Shown: positions 53,701-64,000 of the stretch, piece after piece
Layout of the letters: each line of letters begins with the position of its first letter
Position numbering within the stretch: position 1 is the stretch's first letter
Program-made: the position numbers and the translations under genes
The notes under the pieces: generated by a model
Seen by the model: the letters and a program-made list of their open reading frames with translations, nothing else
What the model was told of the DNA's origin: nothing
Database searches by the model: none
Origin: Limnoperna fortunei
Lineage: Eukaryota > Mollusca > Bivalvia > Mytilida > Modiolidae
DNA: 64,000 nt
Assembly (NCBI GenBank): GCA_944474755.1
Contig: OX104125.1
Span: forward strand, 47,519,288 to 47,583,287
Reading direction: 5' to 3'

Positions 53701-56700
53701 TGTTGTGGCTTTATCATAAAGACAAGTGTCGTCATGTTGTGGCTTTATAATAAAGACAAGTATCGTCTTGTTGTGGCTTTATAATAAAGACAAGTGTCAT
53801 CGTGTTGTGGATTTATCATAAAGACAAGTATCATCGTGTTGTGGCTTTACCATAAAGACAAGTATCATCGTGTTGTGGCTTTATCATAAAGACAAGTATC
53901 ATCGTGTTGTGGCTTTATCAAAAAGACAAGTATCATCGTGTTGTGGTTTTATCATAAAGACAAGTATCATCATGTTGTGGCTTTATCATAAAGACAAGTA
54001 TCATCATGCTGTGGCTTTATCATAAAGACAAGTATCATCGTGTTGTGGCTTTACCATAAAGGCAAGTATCATCGTGTTGTGGCTTTATCATAAAGACAAG
54101 TATCATCGTGTTGTGGCTTTATCATAAAGACAAGTGTCGTCATGTTGTGGCTTTATCATAAAGACAAGTATCATCGTGTTGTGGCTTTATGATAAAGACA
54201 AGTGTCATCGTGTTGTGGCTTTATCATAAAGACAAGTATCATCGTGTTGTGTCTTTATCATAAAGACAAGTATCATCATGTTGTGGCTTTATCATAAAGA
54301 CAAGTATCATCATGTTGTGGCTTTATCATAAAGACAAGTATCATCGTGTTGTGGCTTTATCATAAAGACAAGTGTCGTCATGTTGTGGCTTTATAATAAA
54401 GACAAGTATCATCGTGTTGTGGCTTTATCATAAAGACAAGTGTCATCGTGTTGTGGCTTTATCATAAAGACAAGTATCATCGTGTTGTGGCTTTATCATA
54501 AAGACAAGTATCATCATGTTCTGGCTTTATAATAAAAACAAGTATCGTCGTGTTGTGGCTTCATTATAAAGACAAGAATCATCGTGTTGTGGCTTTATCA
54601 TAAAGACAAGTATCATCGTGTTTTGGCTTTATCATAAAGACAAGTATCGTCGTGTTGTGGCTTTATTATAAAGACAAGTATCATCGTGTTGTGGCTTTAT
54701 CATAAAGACAAGTATCATCATGCTGGGGCTTTATCATCAAGACAAGTATCATCGTGTTGTGGCTTTATCATAAAGACAAGTATCATCATGCTGTGGCTTT
54801 ATCATCAAGACAAGTATCATCGTGTTGTGGCTTTATCATAAAGACTAGTATCATCGTGTTGTGGCTTTATCATAAAGACAAGTATCATCGTGTTGTGGTT
54901 ATATCATAAAGACAAGTATCATCGTGTTGTGGCTTTATCATAAAGACAAGTATCATCATGTTGTGGCTTTATCATAAAGACGAGTATCACCATGTTGTGG
55001 CTTTATCATAAAGACAAGTATCACCATGTTGTGGCTTTATCATCAAGACAAGTATCATCATGTTGTGGCTTTATCATCAAGACAAGTATCATCGTGTTGT
55101 GGCTTTATCATAAAGACAAGTATCATCGTGTTGTGGCTTTATTATAACGACAAGTATCATCGTGTTGTGGCTTTATCATAAAGACGAGTATCACCATGTT
55201 GTGGCTTTATCATCAAGACAAGTATCATCGTGTTGTGGTTTTATCATAAAGACAAGTATCATCATGTTGTGGTTTTATCATAAAGACAAGTATCATCGTG
55301 TTGTGGCTTTATCATAAAGACAAGTATCATCGTGTTGTGGCTTTATTATAACGACAAGTATCATCGTGTTGTGGCTTTATCATAAAGACAAGTATCATCG
55401 TGCTGTGGCTTTATCATCAAGACAAGTATCATCGTGTTGTGGTTTTATCATAAAGACAAGTATCATCGTGTTGCGGCTTTATCATAAAGACGAGTATCAC
55501 CATGTTGTGGCTTTATCATAAAGACAAGTATCACCATGTTGTGGCTTTATCATCAAGACAAGTATCATCATGTTGTGGCTTTATCATCAAGACAAATATC
55601 ATCATGTTGTGGTTTTATCATAAAGACGAGTATCACCATGTTGTGGCTTTATCATAAAGACAAGTATCACCATGTTGTGGCTTTATCATCAAGACAAGTA
55701 TCATCATGTTGTGGCTTTATCATCAAGACAAGTATCATCATGTTGTGGCTTGATGATAAAGACAAGTATCATCATGTTGTGGCTTTATCATAAAGACGAG
55801 TATCATCGTGTTGTGGTTTTATCATAAAGACAAGTATCACCATGTTGTGGCTTTATCATAAAGACAAGTATATTCATGTTGTGGCTTTATCATCAAGACA
55901 AGTATCATCATGTTGTGGCTTTATCATCAAGACAAGTATCATCGTGTTGTGGTTATCATAAAGACAAGTATCATCGTGTTGTGGCTTTATCATCAAGACA
56001 AGTATCATCGTGTTGTGGTTTTATCATAAAGACAAGTATCATCGTGTTGTGGTTATCATAAAGACAAGTATCATCGTGTTGTGGCTTTATCATCAAGACA
56101 AGTATCATCGTGTTGTGGTTTTATCATAAAGACGAGTATCACCATGTTGTGGCTTTATCATAAAGACAAGTATCACCATGTTGTGGCTTTATCTTCAAGA
56201 CAAGTATCATCATGTTGTGGCTTTATCATCAAGACAAGTATCATCATGTTGTGGCTTTATCATAAAGACAAGTATCATCATGTTGTGGCTTTATCATCAA
56301 GACAAGTATCATCGTGTTGTGGTTTTATCATAAAGACAAGTATCATCGTGTTGTGGTTTTATCATAAAGACAAGTATCATCGTGTTGTGGCTTTATCATA
56401 AAGACAAGTATCATCGTGTTGTGGCTTTATTATAACGACAAGTATCATCGTGTTGTGGCTTTATCATAAAGACAAGTATCGTCGTGCTGTGGCTTTATCA
56501 TCAAGACAAGTATCATCGTGTTGTGGTTTTATCATAAAGACAAGTATCATCGTGCTGTGGCTTTATCATAACGACAAGTATCATCGTGTTGTGGCTTTAT
56601 CATAAAGAGAAGAATCATCGTGTTGTGGCTTTATCATAAAGAAAAGTATCATCATGTTGTGGCTTTATCATAAAGACGAGTATCATCATGTTGTGGTTTT

Positions 56701-59700
56701 ATCATAAAGACAAGTATCATCGTGTTGTGGTTTTATCATAAAGACGAGTATCACCATGTTGTGGTTTTATCATAAAGACAAGAATCATCATGTTGTGGTT
56801 TTATCATAAAGACAAGTATCATCGTGTTGTGGTTTTATCATAAAGACGAGTATCACCATGTTGTGGCTTTATTATAACTAAAAGTATCATCATGTTGTAA
56901 CTTTATCATAAAGACAAGTATCATCGTGTTGTGGCTTTATCATAAAGACAAGTATCATCGTGCTGTGGCTTTATCATAAAGACAAGTATCATCATGTTGT
57001 GGCTTTATCATAAAGACAAGTATCATCGTGTTGTGGTTTTATCATAAAGAAAAGTATCATCATGTTGTGGCTTTATCATAAAGACAAGTATCATCGTGTT
57101 GTGGTTTTATCATCAAGACAAGTATCGTCGTGCTGTGGTTTTATCATAAAGACAAGTATCATCGTGTTGTGGTTTTATCATAAAGACAAGTATCATCGTG
57201 TTGTGGTTTTATCATAAAGACGAGTAGCACTATGTTGTGGCTTTATCATAAAGACAAGAATCACCATGTTGTGGCTTTATCATCAAGACAAGTATCATCA
57301 TGTTGTGGCTTTATCATAAAGACAAGTATCATCATGTTGTGGCTTTATCATCAAGACAGGTATCATCGTGTTGTGGTTTTATCATAAAGACAAGTATCAT
57401 GTCGTTGTCGCTTTATCATAAAGACAAGTATCATCGTGTTGTGGCTTTATCATAAAGAAAAGTATCATCATGTTGTGGCTTTATCATAAAGACAAGTATC
57501 ATCATGTTGTGGTTTTATCATAAAGGTAAGTATCATCATGTTGTGGTTTTATCATAAAGACAAGTATCATCGTGCTGTGGCTTTATCATAAAGACAAGTA
57601 TCATCGTGTTGTGGCTTTATCATAAAGACAAGTATCATCGTGTTGTGGCTTTATCATAAAGACAAGTATCATCGTGTTGTGGCTTGATCATCAAGACAAG
57701 TATCATCGTGTTGTGGTTTTATCATAAAGACGAGTATCACCATGTTGTGGCTTTATCATTAAGACAAGTATCACCATGTTGTGGCTTTATCATCAAGACA
57801 AGTATCATCATGTTGTGGCTTTATCATCAAGACATGTATCATCGTGTTGTGGTTTTATCATCAAGACAAGTATCATCATGTTGTGGCTTTATCATAAAGA
57901 CAAGTATCATCATGTTGTGGCTTTATCATCAAGACAAGTATCATCGTGTTGTGGTTTTATCATAAAGACAAGTATCATCATGTTGTGGTTTTATCATAAA
58001 GACAAGTATCATCGTGCTGTGGCTTTATCATAAAGACAAGTATCATCGTGTTGTGGCTTTATTATAACGACAAGTATCATCGTGTTGTGGCTTTATCATA
58101 AAGACAAGTATCATCGTGTTGTGGCTTTATCATCAAGACAAGTATCATCGTGTTGTGGTTTTATCATAAAGACAAGTATCATCGTGCTGTGGCTTTATCA
58201 TAACGACAAGTATCATCGTGTTGTGGCTTTGTCATAAAGACAAGTATCATCGTGTTGTGGCTTTATCATAAAGAAAAGTATCATCGTGTTGTGGCTTTAT
58301 TATAACTAAAAGTATCATCGTGTTGTGGCATTATCATAAAGACAAGTATCATCGTGTTGTGGCTTTATCATAACGACAAGTATCATCGTGTTGTGGCTTT
58401 ATCATAAAGACAAGTATCATCGTGTTGTGGCTTTATCATCAAGACAAGTATCATCGTGTTGTGGCTTTATCATAAAGACAAGTATCATCGTGTTGTGGCT
58501 TTATCATAAAGACAAGTATCATCGTGTTGTGGTTTTATCATAAAGACAAGTATCATCGTGTTGTGGTTTTATCATAAAGACAAGTATCATCATGTTGTGG
58601 TTTTATCATAAAGACAAGTATCATCGTGTTGTGGTTTTATCATAAAGACAAGTATCATCGTGTTGTGGCTTTATCATAAAGACAAGTATCATCGTGTTGT
58701 GACTTTATCATAAAGACAAGTATCATCATGTTGTGGCTTTATCATAAAGACAAGTATCATCGTGTTGTGGCTTTATAATAAAGACAAGTATCGTCGTGTT
58801 GTGGCTTTATCATAAAGACAAGTATCATCATGTTCTGGCTTTATAATAAAGACAAGTATCATCGTGTTGTGGCTTTATCATAAAGACAAGTGTCGTCATG
58901 TTGTGGCTTTATAATAAAGATAAGTATCGTCTTGTTGTGGCTTTATAATAAAGACAAGTGTCATCGTGTTGTGGATTTATCAAAAAGACAAGTATCATCG
59001 TGTTGTGGCTTAACCATAAAGACAAGTATCATCGTGTTGTGGCTTTATCATAAAGACAAGTATCATCGTGTTGTGGCTTTATCAAAAAGACAAGTATCAT
59101 CGTGTTGTGGTTTTATCATAAAGACAAGTATCATCATGTTGTGGCTTTATCATAAAGACAAGTATCATCATGCTGTGGCTTTATCATAAAGACAAGTATC
59201 ATCGTGTTGTGGCTTTACCATAAAGGCAAGTATCATCGTGTTGTGGCTTTATCATAAAGACAAGTATCATCGTGCTGTGGCTTTATCATAACGACAAGTA
59301 TCATCGTGTTGTGGCTTTGTCATAAAGACAAGTATCATCGTGTTGTGGCTTTATCATAAAGAAAAGTATCATCGTGTTGTGGCTTTATTATAACTAAAAG
59401 TATCATCGTGTTGTGGCATTATCATAAAGACAAGTATCATCGTGTTGTGGCTTTATTATAACGACAAGTATCATCGTGTTGTGGCTTTATCATAAAGACA
59501 AGTATCATCGTGTTGTGGCTTTATCATCAAGACAAGTATCATCGTGTTGTGGCTTTATCATAAAGACAAGTATCATCGTGTTGTGGCTTTATCATCAAGA
59601 CAAGTATCATCGTGTTGTGGTTTTATCATAAAGACAAGTATCATCGTGTTGTGGTTTTATCATAAAGACAAGAATCATCATGTTGTGGCTTTATCATAAA

Positions 59701-62700
59701 GACAAGTATCATCGTGTTGTGGTTTTATCATAAAGACAAGTATCATCGTGTTGTGGCTTTATCATAAAGACAAGTATCATCGTGTTGTGACTTTATCATA
59801 AAGACAAGTATCATCATGTTGTGGCTTTATCATAAAGACAAGTATCATCGTGTTGTGGCTTTATAATAAAGACAAGTATCGTCGTGTTGTGGCTTTATCA
59901 TAAAGACAAGTATCATCATGTTCTGGCTTTATAATAAAGACAAGTATCATCGTGTTGTGGCTTTATCATAAAGACAAGTGTCGTCATGTTGTGGCTTTAT
60001 AATAAAGACAAGTATCGTCTTGTTGTGGCTTTATAATAAAGACAAGTGTCATCGTGTTGTGGATTTATCATAAAGACAAGTATCATCGTGTTGTGGCTTT
60101 ACCATAAAGACAAGTATCATCGTGTTGTGGCTTTATCATAAAGACAAGTATCATCGTGTTGTGGCTTTATCAAAAAGACAAGTATCATCGTGTTGTGGTT
60201 TTATCATAAAGACAAGTATCATCATGTTGTGGCTTTATCATAAAGACAAGTATCATCATGCTGTGGCTTTATCATAAAGACAAGTATCATCGTGTTGTGG
60301 CTTTACCATAAAGGCAAGTATCATCGTGTTGTGGCTTTATCATAAAGACAAGTATCATCGTGTTGTGGCTTTATCATAAAGACAAGTGTCGTCATGTTGT
60401 GGCTTTATCATAAAGACAAGTATCATCGTGTTGTGGCTTTATCATAAAGACAAGTGTCATCGTGTTGTGGCTTTATCATAAAGACAAGTATCATCGTGTT
60501 GTGTCTTTATCATAAAGACAAGTATCATCATGTTTTGGCTTTACCATAAAGACAAGTATCATCATGTTGTGGCTTTATCATAAAGACAAGTATCATCGTG
60601 TTGTGGCTTTATCATAAAGACAAGTGTCGTCATGTTGTGGCTTTATAATAAAGACAAGTATCATCGTGTTGTGGCTTTATCATAAAGACAAGTGTCATCG
60701 TGTTGTGGCTTTATCATAAAGACAAGTATCATCGTGTTGTGGCTTTATCATAAAGACAAGTATCATCATGTTCTGGCTTTATAATAAAAACAAGTATCGT
60801 CGTGTTGTGGCTTCATTATAAAGACAAGAATCATCGTGTTGTGGCTTTATCATAAAGACAAGTATCATCGTGTTTTGGCTTTATCATAAAGACAAGTATC
60901 GTCGTGTTGTGGCTTTATTATAAAGACAAGTATCATCGTGTTGTGGCTTTATCATAAAGACAAGTATCATCATGCTGGGGCTTTATCATCAAGACAAGTA
61001 TCATCGTGTTGTGGCTTTATCATAAAGACAAGTATCATCATGTTGTGGCTTTATCATCAAGACAAGTATCATCGTGTTGTGGCTTTATCATAAAGACTAG
61101 TATCATCGTGTTGTGGCTTTATCATAAAGACAAGTATCATCGTGTTGTGGCTTTATCATAAAGACAAGTATCATCGTGTTGTGGCTTTATCATAAAGACA
61201 AGTATCATCGTGTTGTGGTTTTATCATAAAGACGAGTATCACCATGTTGTGGCTTTATCATAAAGACAAGTATCACCATGTTGTGGCTTTATCATCAAGA
61301 CAAGTATCATCATGTTGTGGCTTTATCATCAAGACAAGTATCATCGTGTTGTGGCTTTATCATAAAGACAAGTATCATCGTGTTGTGGCTTTATTATAAC
61401 GACAAGTATCATCGTGTTGTGGCTTTATCATAAAGACGAGTATCACCATGTTGTGGCTTTATCATCAAGACAAGTATCATCGTGTTGTGGTTTTATCATA
61501 AAGACAAGTATCATCATGTTGTGGTTTTATCATAAAGACAAGTATCATCGTGTTGTGGCTTTATCATAAAGACAAGTATCATCGTGTTGTGGCTTTATTA
61601 TAACGACAAGTATCATCGTGTTGTGGCTTTATCATAAAGACAAGTATCATCGTGCTGTGGCTTTATCATCAAGACAAGTATCATCGTGTTGTGGTTTTAT
61701 CATAAAGACAAGTATCATCGTGTTGCGGCTTTATCATAAAGACGAGTATCACCATGTTGTGGCTTTATCATAAAGACAAGTATCACCATGTTGTGGCTTT
61801 ATCATAAAGACAAGTATCATCATGTTGTGGCTTTATCATCAAGACAAATATCATCATGTTGTGGTTTTATCATAAAGACGAGTATCACCATGTTGTGGCT
61901 TTATCATAAAGACAAGTATCACCATGTTGTGGCTTTATCATCAAGACAAGTATCATCATGTTGTGGCTTTATCATCAAGACAAGTATCATCATGTTGTGG
62001 CTTGATGATAAAGACAAGTATCATCATGTTGTGGCTTTATCATAAAGACGAGTATCATCGTGTTGTGGTTTTATCATAAAGACGAGTATCACCATGTTGT
62101 GGCTTTATCATAAAGACAAGTATATTCATGTTGTGGTTTTATCATCAAGACAAGTATCATCATGTTGTGGCTTTATCATCAAGACAAGTATCATCGTGTT
62201 GTGGTTATCATAAAGACAAGTATCATCGTGTTGTGGCTTTATCATCAAGACAAGTATCATCGTGTTGTGGTTTTATCATAAAGACAAGTATCATCGTGTT
62301 GTGGTTATCATAAAGACAAGTATCATCGTGTTGTGGCTTTATCATCAAGACAAGTATCATCGTGTTGTGGTTTTATCATAAAGACGAGTATCACCATGTT
62401 GTGGCTTTATCATAAAGACAAGTATCACCATGTTGTGGCTTTATCTTCAAGACAAGTATCATCATGTTGTGGCTTTATCATCAAGACAAGTATCATCATG
62501 TTGTGGCTTTATCATAAAGACAAGTATCATCATGTTGTGGCTTTATCATCAAGACAAGTATCATCGTGTTGTGGTTTTATCATAAAGACAAGTATCATCA
62601 TGTTGTGGTTTTATCATAAAGACAAGTATCATCGTGTTGTGGCTTTATCATAAAGACAAGTATCATCGTGTTGTGGCTTTATTATAACGACAAGTATCAT

Positions 62701-64000
62701 CGTGTTGTGGCTTTATCATAAAGACAAGTATCGTCGTGCTGTGGCTTTATAATAAAGACAAGTATCATCGTGTTGTGGTTTTATCATAAAGACAAGTATC
62801 ATCGTGCTGTGGCTTTATCATAACGACAAGTATCATCGTGTTGTGGCTTTATCATAAAGAGAAGAATCATCGTGTTGTGGCTTTATCATAAAGAAAAGTA
62901 TCATCATGTTGTGGCTTTATCATAAAGACGAGTATCATCATGTTGTGGTTTTATCATAAAGACAAGTATCATCGTGTTGTGGTTTTATCATAAAGACGAG
63001 TATCACCATGTTGTGGTTTTATCATAAAGACAAGAATCATCATGTTGTGGTTTTATCATAAAGACAAGTATCATCGTGTTGTGGTTTTATCATAAAGACG
63101 AGTATCACCATGTTGTGGCTTTATTATAACTAAAAGTATCATCATGTTGTAACTTTATCATAAAGACAAGTATCATCGTGTTGTGGCTTTATCATAAAGA
63201 CAAGTATCATCGTGCTGTGGCTTTATCATAAAGACAAGTATCATCATGTTGTGGCTTTATCATAAAGACAAGTATCATCGTGTTGTGGTTTTATCATAAA
63301 GAAAAGTATCATCATGTTGTGGTTTTATCATAAAGACAAGTATCATCGTGTTGTGGTTTTATCATCAAGACAAGTATCGTCGTGCTGTGGTTTTATCATA
63401 AAGACAAGTATCATCGTGTTGTGGTTTTATCATAAAGACAAGTATCATCGTGTTGTGGTTTTATCATAAAGACGAGTAGCACTATGTTGTGGCTTTATCA
63501 TAAAGACAAGAATCACCATGTTGTGGCTTTATCATCAAGACAAGTATCATCATGTTGTGGCTTTATCATAAAGACAAGTATCATCATGTTGTGGCTTTAT
63601 CATCAAGACAGGTATCATCGTGTTGTGGTTTTATCATAAAGACAAGTATCATGTCGTTGTCGCTTTATCATAAAGACAAGTATCATCGTGTTGTGGCTTT
63701 ATCATCAAGACAAGTATCATCATGTTGTGGCTTTATCATCAAGACAAGTATCATTATGTTGTGGTTTTATCATAAAGGTAAGTATCATCATGTTGTGGTT
63801 TTATCATAAAGACAAGTATCATCGTTCTGTGGCTTTATCATAAAGACAAGTATCATCGTGTTGTGGCTTTATCATAAAGACAAGTATCATCGTGTTGTGG
63901 CTTTATCATAAAGACAAGTATCATCGTGTAGTGGCTTGATCATCAAGACAAGTATCATCGTGTTGTGGTTTTATCATAAAGACGAGTATCACCATGTTGT
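49900..64000 (+). repeat. Large higher-order repeat: three units at 5,266 and 6,252 bp
   Basis: GTATATTCATG (near 50,601, 55,867 and 62,119) and GAGTAGCACTATG (near 51,957, 57,223 and 63,475) recur at 5,266 then 6,252 bp. About 53.0-57.7 kb aligns with 59.3-64.0 kb at 6,252. The 986-bp difference (29 monomers) resolves into two events: a 1,088-bp duplication of 32 monomers in the second unit, and loss of three monomers (102 bp) near 57,840 relative to 52,570. The third unit is cut by the window edge. No gene is present. Confidence 0.82.
58190..60365 (+). repeat. 1,088-bp tandem duplication of exactly 32 monomers
   Basis: GCTGTGGCTTTATCATAACG at 58186 recurs at 59274, GTGGCATTATC at 58326 at 59414, and GTGACTTTATC near 58,699 at 59,787, all at offset 1,088. 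The sequence near 59,213 (ACCATAAAGGC) leads directly into a restart of the 58.2 kb pattern, which marks the joint near 59,270. Monomer register is kept across the joint, as in unequal crossing-over. It is missing from the neighbouring unit at 53-54 kb, so it is specific to this copy. Confidence 0.8.

Larger units (their letters stand above)
1220..64000 (+). repeat. 34-bp satellite array, main block
   Basis: Uninterrupted tandem array of about 1,850 monomers in the same orientation and register as 1-796. Most are 34 bp. Rare length variants are 32 bp (GTGGTTATC or GTGGCTATT forms), 33 bp (GTGGTTTATC, GTGTTGTGCATTATC or CATGATGTGCTTT forms) and 36 bp (GTGTTGTGTGG). Common single-base variants, in monomer numbering, are G1A, T4C, C10T, A19C, A25G, A32G and T33C. 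No foreign DNA longer than a few bases is seen after 1219. The array runs off the right edge. No CENP-B box-like motif or telomere repeat was seen. Any function, such as centromeric or heterochromatic, is not shown by sequence alone. Confidence 0.97.

Noticed and set aside
1..64000. CRISPR array
   Set aside because: Repeat units are directly adjacent with no unique spacers, and the variants are point changes of the same unit.
1..64000. Telomeric or CENP-B box satellite
   Set aside because: The monomer has no TTAGGG-like unit, and no sequence resembling the CENP-B box was seen in any variant.

Overview
The window is almost entirely one tandem satellite DNA. A 34-bp monomer (a consensus copy lies at 31-64) repeats head to tail in a single orientation from base 1 to base 64000, about 1,870 copies, and the array runs off both ends. 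The monomer is about 35% G+C. It carries a 13-bp perfect dyad, CTTTATCATAAAG, at its positions 10-22. I see no protein-coding gene, tRNA, rRNA, CRISPR array or promoter. The many short plus-strand reading frames are by-products of the repeat: 34 is not a multiple of 3, so each frame meets the only stop-prone site once every three monomers, and a single A-to-C variant there removes the stop.

The one break is at 797-1219. About 423 bp of unrelated, palindrome-rich DNA sits inside a monomer. Its left part (798-969) is a near-complete foldback with a 30-bp outer inverted repeat (29 of 30 paired). Its right part (about 969-1218) is bounded by a 12-bp perfect inverted repeat and holds further hairpins. 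The same satellite segment occurs without the insertion at 25,518 and at 36,174, so the site can be compared filled and empty. The flanks of the filled copy differ from the 24.7-25.7 kb copy at only two positions in about 1.03 kb by my reading. The insertion is therefore young compared with the satellite, and is best read as one or two nested non-autonomous DNA transposons (MITE or foldback type) of unknown family.

The satellite has layered higher-order structure. Diagnostic variant monomers recur at constant offsets: 2,071 bp (2.86-6.8 kb), about 2,103 bp (16.4-19.7 kb), 816 bp (20.8-22.0 kb), 1,560 bp (25.8-27.6 kb), 442 bp (29.8-30.6 kb), 2,682 bp (30.15-34.99 kb), 1,932 and 3,358 bp (44.2-50.8 kb), 5,266 bp and 6,252 bp (49.9 kb to the end), and 1,088 bp (58.2-60.3 kb). 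Long-range copies also link 0-9.7 kb with 24.7-31.7 kb. Most offsets equal a whole number of 34-bp monomers less a few bases lost in short 32- or 33-bp monomers, as expected for unequal exchange in register.

The organism is a eukaryote. The reasons are tens of kilobases of homogeneous short satellite with higher-order repeats, a MITE-like insertion, and variant sites concentrated at CG/CA/TG dinucleotides, which suggests germline CpG methylation. An animal is plausible, but species and chromosome position (centromeric, pericentromeric, subtelomeric or interstitial) cannot be told from this sequence.
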